A stretch of DNA of 64,000 nt from Mya arenaria (lineage: Eukaryota; Mollusca; Bivalvia; Myida; Myidae). Position numbers and translations under genes: made by a program. Shown here in pieces: positions 10,443 through 24,221 of this stretch. The notes under the pieces are model-generated. The model had not been told where the DNA came from. It was given only the letters and a program-made list of their open reading frames with translations, and did not search any database. The stretch's first letter is position 1. Each line of letters starts with the position of its first letter. The DNA lies in assembly GCF_026914265.1 (NCBI RefSeq), contig NC_069138.1, forward strand, positions 55,996,085 to 56,060,084. The letters are read 5' to 3'.

Positions 10443-13400
10443 GTGCAATAATTAAATATATATTTTGTATGCTATTTTTAAATAATTGCATTAAAAAAAT
10501 AATTTAATGTATAATTTGGAACTAAAGAATACCTAAACAACGTATATTATAGTCCTTTTTCATGAATTAGTAAATATATGCATATAAGTAATCATGTATT
10601 ACTAATTAAAGATGCACATTCAATGTTAATACAGAATGTCACAAATTTGTTGTCTTCATTTGGCATTGGCGTTGTAGACACGGTAAATGGATTTTAAATT
10701 GTCATATAAAATCTATCTTTTAATTTGTATGTAACTGCAACTTATCATATATTGATTTGAACCTAAAACATTGTTTTTAATTTCAGGACGCCGACGGAAA
10801 AAACGGTTCTGGGCTTGGGGCTGGTGCTGGTGGTGGTGCGGAAGCGGGAGCGAGGCCAATGACAATAAGGCTCCTCCAGAATACACTTACTGCCCCTCTT
10901 CGGACATTAAACATGAATACACAGCACCCCAAGGAGAGAAACAAGCTCTCGTTCAGTGGACCGAACCGATTGTTTCAGAAGTAGACAATCAGAAAAGGTT
11001 GGTTGATGCTTATATAATGTATTATACAGCAAGTTACTTCGACTAAGTTATGGCTAATTCGATATAATTTTTTACGTCGTTTCCACTGTCATAAAACACA
11101 AAGTTCATTGAGAAACTCGGAACATTCTCCAGAACGTCTTTGTTTGTTTAAGAGACCGTATGATGTATTTATCGTTCTCTACTAATGATTTTATGATTTT
11201 GAGTTAAGCAAGTTTTACGATATTTCTGTAAGAGATGTTTCTTCAATTTGTTTGCATTCACACGCAAAAGTTTGACAATATGCATGATGCTGTTAAATGA
11301 CCATAGTTGTGTGAATTGAAAAAAATATATAGTTTCAGTGCACAACAATTGAAACCAATCAAAAGAATGCCAAGTTTTAAGGCATAAGGTTAAGACCCAA
11401 CAAACACTAAAATAAGAGACACACAATAGACAAAACAACACAGACAGACCCAATACGCATCAAACCATATTTAATAATAAGTGTTAACAGGAGAAACAGA
11501 ATTTGAACAGGGGATAAAACATGCTTAAAACCCTAATTTAGTTTGTGCTTATTTCATTTATTTCTTGTGAAGACACATGAAAGCTGATTTAAACCACACT
11601 TGAGACCATTTCTTGGATTAATACCAGCAGGCAATTTATATTAAACGTTGATACGTTTTCAACAGGCTATCTTTTGACAAGTTAAAATCTATACGATTTG
11701 AATGGCAAGTTGTAATCATTGCATATATGTATATTGAACAGTCTATAAACATTTTGGATAACTAAGACCAAACTGAAAAAAAATATTTAAATAAAACGCA
11801 ATTGAACGTACCTACACAGATGTAACTGTAATATGAATTACCATATTACAGCTCTCAAACCTGCTGTGGACCATATAAAAATGGGGACAAGTTTCCTGGA
11901 TCTATCGATGGAACCACTCACTACATCACGTACACAGTAAAAGATGACAATGGCAGAATCGATTCATGCTCGTTTAAATTTACTGTATTCTGTAAGATAT
12001 CATATTGTTTATTTGCTTATTTACAATGTGTTTGAGCCTTCACAATTAACGGCTTACTAAATATTTAAATAGCATTTTCAATAAATGTTGTTGTTACAAG
12101 GACAAAGGGGTCGTCTCGTCATCGAGTGCTAGATAATACATCGTTAGATTACCTTTAATATTTTTGGAACATTATGCCAAAAGTCAAAATGTTTTACAGT
12201 CTCATTTAAAAAAAAGTTTGTAATTCCCAACCACCTTTTTCAGCCATGCCTGCAAGTTATAAAATCTTCACAGAAGCTAATATTTATGTGTAGAAATGTA
12301 TGACTTTTTAATGAAAATCAAATATCAACTTCTGTAAAAACATGTAAGCTAATGAAAACAAAGAAGAAACAAAAATATTTGTGCTTCTGGCTGGATTCGA
12401 ACCACTACCTTGAAACCCCCAAAATGTGTAGTCCTTGGCTTAACAAGATAGGCTAAAGCATTAAAATTGAAGAGTTTCAAGTGGAGGTTTTCATTAGGGG
12501 TGTGCTACCTTTAAACATTTTTTCTTGATGATTACTAACATTTTCAACCAAATTCAGACGTGTTAAAAGCGTGTTGTAAAGCAAATATTCGGACGAATAA
12601 AATACGAGATGTAAAGCCCACTGACAATTCTCTAAATATCACTAAGGTAGGGTGACCTATATAGTATTTCCTTTGATAATTTCATAGCATTATTTTAGTG
12701 TTAACATTCTTCCATTGCAAGGGATTGTACAAATATTAGACGCATATATATTTTCAATGCATATACTGAACAATTCAAATAAGGTTCTAGCTTGGAGGAT
12801 TATTCTTATCCCAGATTGTTCATCACTTGACATAACTAAAATGCAGAAAAAAACTTTTTTACATTTGACCATAAAACATTCCACTGCAAAAATAAATTGA
12901 TAGATTGCGATTTATAGAATAGATTATATATTTGAAAAGATTTAGCCTGCTCCGAACCATACGTAGACGATCATACTACGAAGACCAACTGCTCGGATGG
13001 AAACAACGAAGGAAGCATTTGCCACTTCAGATGTGTTGAGGGGTATAAATTTGGTTCCAATGGACCCACTAAATCGACATGCTTACGTTCTAAGGCATCG
13101 AAAGCTTACTGGACAACGTTTCCGAAATGCCAAAGTACGAGAATTGTGGGGTTTTAATATTTGTTTGTACTAGATGAAGTCACTTAAGGTGCAGATAGGG
13201 ATAATGGCAAGATAAGTATGTAACTATTTAATGACAGAGCTCGACAAGTGACACAAATAGTTAAACAATTAAGCATTAATGACATTGCTTTTCCCTAAAT
13301 ACGGTGAGAGTATACTAGGTTTAATGTTCAAATTTGAAATGCATTCAGTGTAATAATTAGTTGTGCATTACATTATATTTGAGATATTGAAAAAAAACTT

Positions 13401-16400
13401 ATATATAAAGTCTTTAACAGAGAAAAATTGTCAGCCGCCATTCGCACTAGTCAACGGTGAAGTTTCCTGCATAAGTGCACAGTACTTGTACGATGAAACG
13501 TGTGTATTCACTTGTAACGAAGGATATAAACTAGAAGGAGCTTCATCTATGTACTGCATGGAAAATGAAAATTGGTCGAAGTCACCAACAGATATCAGCT
13601 GCGAAGGTATATTTCTTTTTTTTTATCCCTAATGAAAAGGTCGTTTAGCTTCGCACATGTTGGTAGGTAAGTCAAACTGTAGGTGGTGTATACCAGTCGT
13701 GAGACAGTCTTGTGTCCACATATAAACTCAAGAAATAAAATTGACCAAGGTCCATGAAAATTCAGTGTTGATTTGTCTTGACCAGTACATAACCGTTAAT
13801 GATTTTGAGATTAGTAGGTCAATGGTCAAACTTAGTCGTATTAAAACGTTGTCCGAACGGTTTTCAAATGGGACATTTAAACTTCAGTGGTAGGTTACTA
13901 TTTACCTGTTGATCATCATTTTGAGGCGAGTTGATTAAATGTCACCATTAAGGTAAACACTTTTATAAAAAAAAAAACGTTGCAACCTATGACCAAAATT
14001 AAGTTTTATTTTTTACAGTAATATGAAAACTTTGCTTGCAGATTAGAGATATTTGTATTCACTTTCCTGTAAATGTTGTGCAATAGTTAATACTTAATGC
14101 ATTTTTATCTTGAGACACAAATAGTCAACCTTACAAACTTTCCGACAAAGCCGCGTTCAGGAAATATTTTGTTTGACGAACATATCTTGTTATAGTTCAT
14201 GTGAACTACAAGACATTGTTATGTAACTGTAACCTTTTTCGTATACTTTATGTATATTTTATTTCATTGTTTTCCAGACAACGATCCACCGGTTATAACA
14301 TGTCTCCGACAAACATTTTATGCCGACAGAGGAAGTTTTTCCACACATGTGTATTGGGAAGAGCCGACAGTAACAGACAACGTCGATACGGATATTGAAG
14401 CAACTAAAGTCTCTAATGGTATCAACCAAGGAGATGTCCTTAGTCAGGGGACATATGAAGTGAGTTACCGAGCAACCGATACAGCTGGGAACACATATTT
14501 TGCCCTTTCCGAATGCAATGTTGTGCTCGAAGTAAAAGGTAATGAACTAAGTTTGTTGTCTAAATTGCCTACAGAAACAGCATATGTAAATTTCACAGTA
14601 AAAGGTATTTTGTGTAACCATCATTGCAGTGATTCGGTGCGATAAAAGTCCGGCCGATGCTCTATCCAATTCAAGATTTATGACATTTAACTGCTCTGGC
14701 GAGACATATTATTATGGGGTTCAATGTGAAGTTGGGTGCGAGCTGAGCCTTGACCGAAATGGTTCCTCGATAATGACTTGTGAGACAAAAGAAAACACAA
14801 ACGTTGGTGTTTGGCAATGGCAATCTGTTTTCGAGCCACACTGTATAGGTATGGATTTATAGCAAACTAAATATATATATATATAGCAATATGTACAGGA
14901 TAAAAAAACACTTTTTGAATAAGCACAGTATAATTAATATGTTTCCATATCTCGATAATGATCAATCAAACCTATAACATGTACAAACTACGTCAATCCA
15001 TTTTGGTATAATTGTTCCGGGACACTTAAACTTAAACAACACTGTATTAGTTGTTAGCTGTCCGCCACTTTCTCCGCCGAAAAACGGAGCATTGACCTAC
15101 GATACGATAAACGCCAGACCGCTGTACGTAATGTCATGTAAAAAAGGCTTAGAAGTGCCCATCGTTGAAGTATTTACCGGTCGGCTTTCTTGCCAAGACA
15201 GTGGACAGTGGTTTCCTTTGGAGGAATTTCCGGATTGCGTCGGTATGCAACAACACCTTTATTTTTTATGATCATACCAAAGTATAAAGAATAGATGGAT
15301 CTCCAATGCCACATACAATAAACGTTATAAATGTTATTCTAAACACTGTTACCTTTAGAATGACAAATGCAATATAAATGCATGCATTTACCATAACATG
15401 CATTTGTTCATTTCTTGATTGTAGAACCTAGTTTCTTCACCATGGCCTTACCAGCAGAACTGTATTACGAAGGCGACTGCAATGATGATGCTACGAAAGA
15501 AATGATTAAGAACGCAGTGCTTGGATACTTAGCATCGATTCAAGAAGATATTGAAAGTTCGATATGTCCCGGCGAAAGCTGCTCAGTCGACAATCTTGGG
15601 GTGATTTGTGGTGAATCACGAAAGCGGAGAGAGACTGAACGGAAAAAGCGGGAGTTCGGGTTCGCACTGGTTCGCTTCCACATTGGTGCTGTCTTTAATA
15701 CTTCAAACAGAGATGTTAATGAGGTGTATGAGGATTTACTACCAAAGCTGCAAATGATCGGAAACAGAATAACAACTGATGTAGCTGCTGGACGTCTTGA
15801 TATAACAGGATTTGTGCTGGATAACGATGCGTTTATAGTTTCTAATGGAATTGCAAAGGTTTGCCCCGAAGGATATATCCTGGATGGATTCATTTGCAGT
15901 AAGTCTATAGTATAAAGTCCCTTATGCAATTTTGTTTATCTTCAAATATCATTTACATTTTAAACTTAATTCTAATTTATAGCGAGTTCAAAATGAAGGC
16001 CAATATTGTAGTCAAAGATAATAATTGCCGTTAAAGGAGAATATTAGAATAATTACTTGACTTAAAACGATATTTTAGAGGCTTGTCCTGCCGGTACTTA
16101 CTTTAATGCATCATCGAAGACTTGTGAACTCTGTCCGATCGGCAAGTATGTTGAAAATTCCGGGAAATCTGAATGTGATTCATGTCCTCCCGATCATAGC
16201 ACGTTGAAGACAGGATCAAAATTCCATTCAAACTGTACAAGTAAGTGTATCGATGCATTCTTAACTGCAAGCTTATGTATGTACTACATTATAATATCAC
16301 AATCTATGGATGAAGTTCTATACTGTTGTCATCATGGGGTGAACAATAATGGTAAGGAAAGAATAATCATAACGTTGTACAATTTTGAGGACTGTTCAAG

Positions 16401-19400
16401 AAGTTCGTTAATATTTTTATGAGCTTTATATTGGATGGAATTTTATTTAAAGACATGAATCAAAGGCAAATTGTCTACTCCCTTTTCCGATGTTCATTTT
16501 TTTTTAAATTTTGTGAGTCCAGGTAGAGCATCCACTGATGCCGTCAAACTAATATGTACTTTTCAAAGACTGAAAAGCATTCTTTTCAAAATTTTAAATT
16601 TATTATTGGAGGTGTTCGTAGGCCTAAATAAGAACCCACAACAACGTGTTTGTTAATCACAAATCACTCACAGCTTTGTCACCTCTGTCCATTAGCATCG
16701 GATTATAGTTTCCTATTACATGTAAAAGCCTTTTAACGGCAGTTTTGATGTTGTCCGATTGTTAAATAATCTTGACAAGATATGTTGCAAAATAATGTGC
16801 CAGACGTTTAACTGAAGGAAAAGAAAGAAAGCAATTTACAGTGTTTTCATTAAAAGAAGTTAACAAAAGAAGGTTTCCATCGGACGATTGGGCGGCGCAG
16901 TAAATATTAAAAGTATAATTTTCCTATACGCAAATAAGCAGTGAATTAAACTTTTGACCACAAACACGCACCAGAATTGTGTTAATTTGCTTACAAATCA
17001 ATTATCCGTTTTTATCCGAGAATATAGTTAATAACATTTCGCTCATGTTAGGTGAAATTCGTCGTTTATCCTGCCCATCAATGATCTTAATCCTTAAAAA
17101 CCTCATAAGTTATTATTGAACTTATACGAACTTTTTAGACATACCCCCTTTTTGAACTGTATGCAAATGTTATACCCGATTGATTAGTCTATTTGCATAT
17201 ATTTGCCTTTTCCCGTCCCTTTCAAGTTTGTTGTCCATTCCATAAATCAAACGGTGCGAAGTCTCGACATATTTATAATATCATATTTATGTTAGGCAAG
17301 AATACATTTGTTTTCAGGATTATGCGAACCTGGTTTTGTATCTGGAACAACGATGATACCTTGTACTGCTTGCCCCCAGGGATCCTTCCAGTCTGACAAA
17401 GGGCAGACGACTTGTGTTCCATGTCCACCCGGAACAACGACATCTAGTAGAAACAATACATCATCGGCAGTGTGTCAGCCCTATGATATACAGGTTTGGC
17501 ATTTTATAATTGATGTTGTTATATGAACCGTGAACGTTACAATTGGACTTTATTAGAATACGATATAATATATCACAGGTAATAATATGCTAACTATCAC
17601 ATTGCAAATTTTACAGTTAACTCAATTTATCGGCCGACATGAGGTTTCAAAGTGGTCTTCTCGGATTGCAGAACCAGTGTTTGTTTTATCATTCTGGGTG
17701 AAACTGGTTCACGGGTTAGGTCCAAATACGTCGCTTGCAATATCGGATGGAGATAATGATTTCATTTATGTGAATATGCAGGAAACCGTTGTGGTGCAAA
17801 CCCAGTATGATTTTCAACAATTTTCCGCGTATATAATACTAAGTAGTTTATGCTTAAATGCTAGTTTTTGCATTTAATGTGTTACCATTCTTATGAGTGA
17901 AGAGTACGCATGCGTAACATTTCCTCATGTTTTATCAAGTCATATATATGCTTCCGATATATTTCCTTATATTTATAATTGCACTAAAAAATATACTTGT
18001 ATATTGCACTCAAATAATATTTTAGTACCTCGAGGACGATAGGGACTAAACTAATGATTTTCATATATTCCATGTTTAAGCAATCGAATATTTTGTTTTG
18101 TTTTATAGAATCAAATCCACAACAAAGCTAGTACTGTGATAGTTTAATTAACCGTTATGTGTGTTTAATTTTGATCATTTAATATGGCATTATTTGAACG
18201 GAAATTGCTCGCTTATAGCTATTATGTAAAATAAATTATTAAAAATGAATTGTACATAAAGTTATTACAGCTTGTATATTAATTCCTAAACTAAAATGAA
18301 ATTGGACGTAAAATGACTTATTTTGCATTCTTAAGGTCAAAAATACATTTTTATTATATTTGTTTCGGTTTGTTTTACATGTTATTGTTTTTGCTCTATA
18401 AAATGATACCCAAATAATATGGGGTCACCCAGCATCTTAAATTCACGCATGCATCGCATTATAAAGTGTTATATTTGAAACCTATTTTGAAGGAATGTTT
18501 TGATTTGATCTCAAATCGATATCTTACCGATGTTTTAAGAATTTCAATGAGCAATCATTTCAAAATGATCTTATTTTATCAGGAGTTGATATGATTGAAA
18601 CAATAGTCAATCCGAATGATGCTTTAAATGTATTTTATTCTATTGTAAATCAAGTATTACTTAAACATGCTCCTATTAAGCAAAAAAGAGTGAAACATGA
18701 TTTTCAACCTAACTGGTTTACTGATGAAATAAAAATAATGATATTTGAAAGAGACTAGTACCATAGAAATGGTAATCACAACAAATATAAGACATTAAGA
18801 AATAAAATTACCGCGTTAATTTAAAAAAGTAAGAAGGCAATTTTTAATCAAGCGGTGAAGGATAAAAAGGATCCAAGCTTTATCTGTAAGAATTTAAAGG
18901 ATATTATCTCATTTGAAAAAGAATAGCAAGATAATTTTATCGGAGCAACTACAAGTTGATGATATAGAAGTTTCTGGAGGACTCAATTTTGTTAATGAAC
19001 TTAACACTCATTTTACCAATATATCAAATATAATATAAAAAATGCACTTTAAACCTGAAAGTTTTAGTAAACTTAAATATGACCTAAACGTTAAATTAGG
19101 GCACAAAACTTTCGAATTGAATTATATAACACCACTTGGGGTAAAACAGATTATTCATAAACTTGATATAAGTAAATCGGGATAAATGAGATTGGCCTAA
19201 GAGTAATTAAACATTGCGGTGACTTCATCACACCATGCATTGCGTCTATTATAAATAACAGTATCATGAACGGAATATTTCAAGACTCTCTGCACGTGTA
19301 TTACCATTGTTTTAATTAGGATACAAAAATGATCCAAGTAATTATCGTCCAATATCGATATTGCCAACCATATCAAAAATATTTAAAAGGCACATTGCAA

Positions 19401-22400
19401 ACCAAGTTCAAGGTTACGTCCATTCTACAAACATTATACACACTAAACAGTCTGGATTAAGGAAAAACCATTCCTGTTGCACAGCGTTAACAAATTTAAT
19501 AGTTACATGGGAAAAAGATATTGACAGTGGCAAAATTGTTGGTGCTGTCTTTCTAGACCTAATAAAAGTATTTGATTTAGTGGATCATGAAATTCTACTA
19601 CATAAATTAAACTTGTATCATTTTTCTGAACATTCGATAACGTTTTTTAATTCCTACTTAACTAATAGAAAACAATTAGTAAAAGTCGGAAATATACAGT
19701 CTAGCTTGCTTCCAATATCATCAGGAGTACCTCAGGGATCCATTCTTGGTCCACTACTGTTTCTTATATATATCAATGACATTGCGCTTTATAATACGAA
19801 TATAAACATCGACATATTTGCATATGACTCAACATTGCAACCGGTAGTAATATAGACAACATTGAAAGTTAACTACAACGACATCTTAATCTCGTTGTCA
19901 ACTGGTGCAAAATAAATAACATGTCATTGCATCCATCTAAATCCAAGTGTATGGGTATCGGAACTATACATAAAACAAGTTAGTAAATTAATTCTTACAA
20001 TCGATGGAACAGCATGAGAAAATGTGACTGTGCAAAAACTACTTGGAATCTATATAGATAATAACCCAAAATAGCGCCCACAAATAGAAATTGTTTGCAA
20101 AAAAATCAACTGTAGAATCTCATTTTTGAATCGTCTATTGTTCTACCTCAATGATGAGATGAAACGTTTGTTTAACAATGCATATATCCTTCCAATTTTA
20201 GATTATTGTTGTCATATTTGGGGCAAAGGAAACTCAAGCTACTTACATAAAGTTAAATCCTTGCAAAATAGGGCTGCAAAACTCATTCTTAAAATTCCTA
20301 AACGATCATTTTCAAACTGATCGTTACAAGAACTTCAGTGGCTAACGTTTCCAGACAGATGTAAATATCACTGTGCAACCCTTGTCTATAATACCCTCAA
20401 TGGAAAAGCCCCGAGGTATATGTCTGAATTGCTAATCTTTGCAAATAATGAACGCTTTTCTCTAAGATCAACTTCAAAACAAGATTTAGTTTTGATACAA
20501 ACACCGCGAACTAACTATTTCATGGATTCTTTTTCGTACTACAGTATGAAGGTTTATTCCCGACGAAATACGAAATGCAAAAAAGTTAAACACATTTAAG
20601 CATAAATTCAAATTGCACCTCTTGAAATGTGCAATCAATAGTTACAAAAATGTTTTTCATCTTTTCATTATCTTAAAGATTGAAATAACTGTTATTTTAT
20701 AAATTGTTGTGTTTTATTGAGTGTCTGTCGGGGTGCACATGATGTATATTGAAATAACTTAAATTGTTATGTTAATTAAACATGATTTGTATAGAATAAT
20801 TATATTCAAAACATCAATAGTTCTTGTATACGAATGTATAAGTGCGATGCAGATGTTTTATGATTTACCAATTTCATTTTGTTTTTGTTTGTTTGTTTTT
20901 TCTTCATAGAAGGCCACATTGTAAATATGATGTTGTTATGGCTGAACCTGTAATTATGTCATAATGTGTTTATACCTTTTCAAAACAAAGATATTATCAT
21001 TATTATCATTAAGGAAACATAATCTTATTTACATGTTAAGTAATAATCGCAGTTGTTCGAGTGTTCATGATATATTAGCACAAGAGGGGTAGCCTTAGCA
21101 CCCATCAAGCGTTCGTCTGTGTCTTTTGAAAATAAAGCCGATTGAAGACGATATTTGTATTAGGATGTGCTAGTGGTAATAAGGCGTCGTGCTGATCAAC
21201 TTTAGTGCTATTATGCTAAAAAATATGACTAAATAACCCTTTGCTGGAAATACAGTATCGACGCCAAATTTCTCCATGTAAAAGATTAAGGGAAAGTCAT
21301 TAGTTTGATTTAGCTTAAATGTCATTTGAACCATGGCTTATGTTTTGCTCAATGTGGCATTTTACAAACATCGACTTATTGTTTCTTTTTATTACTAGGT
21401 CAACTAAAATTGAAATACCCTCAAAATTGTCGAGCCGGTATTGGACAAACTTCATGATTGAGTTCGACTTTTCCACCTACGAAATGAGAGCATACGTGAA
21501 CAATATCACCATTGTGCAAAAAACAGTTTTAACAGCAATGACGTCAAGTGACACAAAACTGTTTCTGGAATCATCTGGAGGTTAGCTTAAAATATAAATT
21601 CTTAATTTCTTTATAAAAGATTTTTCATAAGAATTATTTTACAAATGAAACTACACTTACTGGAACATGTAGTAACCTGTCAGCTTGTGTTCCTTCCCAA
21701 CTTAAATCCTTCTATTGCATCAGGGTCAGCACATTTCACACTCATCGCTCAAATTATTCCTTTTATTGCGTCCACATGAAAGCCCCGTATTATAGTTATC
21801 GTCGTATTTATTCATAGGAACACGTTCAAATGCATTCGCATTGTCATAGTGTCATTAAATTCTGCAAAGTATGTAGATTACGAACATTAATGATACTTGT
21901 TAAGCCCTTGGTCAAATAAAAACGTTATCTCATTTCGAATGACCTAGTTATCGATCAGCCGTTTAATATTAGGATTGTTTTGTGTATTTTTAACAATAGT
22001 AAGGATATCTCACCGATGTTTTGAAAAGAAATACTAATACGGTTATAAGCTTTGGAAATAAGATGTTTTAGTGCATTAACGGTTTATGAGCAGCCAGAAA
22101 GCTAAACTTAAAGAATTAAAAAACTGCACTTGTGTGTACCACTGTGGTATACAAACGGCTTTTGATTCATGACATTAAGCAATGTCTTATCCTCAAAATC
22201 AAAGCAAATGACATAATTCGTGCAATTTCTTCAATAACTTATAAAGCAAAAATGACATTCAATATGGCAGCCAGTCAATGAAAATTTTGGCCTTGATCAT
22301 TTACTATACCAAATCTAAAATAAGAAGTATTTCGGATGATAAATACTATAAGAACTAACGTTAGGCATTGACTTTCTGGTAATTTGCTAACCATTTCATT

Positions 22401-24156
22401 CCTTATATGTTTTGCATCTACTGTTGTGTCGTCTTAAACCCAATAAGCATGCAAATCATTAAACAAAAGCTTGGATTTCACCTCAAAGTATGACATGTTG
22501 TTATTGGAAACGTTTAAAATTTATTTTACATACAAACTGTGTCTTAAATATTGTTTTCGACAAGATTCATGTACTCATTATTTGTGTGATTTCTTTTCTA
22601 AAATAATAACTAAAAATTACTTACTCATTATATATTGCTTTATTCTAGAAATGCAACTGTCGAATTTTAAAGTATTTAACAGGACATTATCAGTTCAGGA
22701 AAGAGAAGAACTTACAAAATCTTGTACCGTCCATAACGATGACCAGGTTTCTTCTTTTAGCGCGCTGTTAAACGATTTTATTGATGGTATAAGCGTTGTA
22801 ATGCCATCTGAATGTGATCGTAAGTTGAAACTCTTGATTGAAAAGATACTTTAATTTCCATGTTAACGAACGTCATTTCCTCGTTAAAACACGTAATGTA
22901 TCATAGTCAACGTCAGTTTAAAAAACACCAGCAGAGCCTCAGATCTATTCAATACGCCAAGGTGTTCGTACATTAGCGTAAATTGTACATGATTGTGTTT
23001 GTGCTGTATACTTGTATTCAATTATTTAATGGTGTCGTTACTTATTTGATTACGTTTCATTCAGCTATAGATGAATGCAGTGAATTGCCGTGTGGAAACC
23101 ACACATGTATCAACAAAATGGATGATTTTGAATGTATCTGCCAAGCGGGTTGGTCTGGAGATACTTGTAAGATTCCTCCAGACTTTTGTCATCAACATGA
23201 ATGTGGAACGCACAGCGTTTGTGTCAATATACACACTTCATACAAATGCAACTGCACTGACAATTACTCGGGAATCTTCTGCCACACACCACCAGGTATT
23301 AAATAATTGGTTAACAATACACCATATTAGAGACAGATTGGTACTCTAGGTAGAAGAGCTTTAAGATATTTTAAACAAGCCTGTCCTGTTAGAACTGTGA
23401 TATAAAAGTTTGATTTAATGTTGAAGTTTGAGCTTTTGCATATAACCTTTTGATTTTTTTAATTAGGTAAGTCATTGTGTTTGGCTCATGACATGGTTTG
23501 GAAAGTTCAGAAGTTTGATGGACCAGGGATTCAAAGAACAATCAAACCAATACAAATTTCAAATGTATTTCAGATAGTATTAAGTTATTGTATCATATGA
23601 TAACTGAGATACTTATGTTTTCTAACTGTACCATCTTTACCGGTAAAATCCCTGAATATCGCGGTATGCGGTATCGCGTGCATGATTTCGGAAGTCGTAC
23701 GCGAAAGTAGCAGACAAACGCGGCGATGACGCGCACCACTGCGTATCAACGTCATTTTCCGCGATGACACAATCCCTTCCGCGGTGGCAACGCGTTTTGT
23801 TTTGTATAAAAACGCGCTGTGGAAGTGTATTTATTGATTTTATCTTTTTTTATGTAAAGTGAATGGAGTATGGTCAATGTGGAATGATTGGTCAAGCTGT
23901 GATGCTACATGCGGTGGTGGAACGAAGCAAAGACATCGGCAGTGTATTTACCAAGGAGACGGCATTCCTGGGTCATTTTGTCCTGGACTGGCCAATGAAA
24001 CTAGGCATTGTAATCCTGAAAAATGTCCAGGTAAACATAGATAGCGGGATACGTTTCCGTTTCGAAAACGGCATGTTAGTTTTTAAGCAGAAAGCATAAA
24101 GTTAAAATGATTGCTGAATATTTTGTTTATTGACTTTCTATGATTTAATTGTTGCA

Positions 24157-24221
<65 letters not shown>

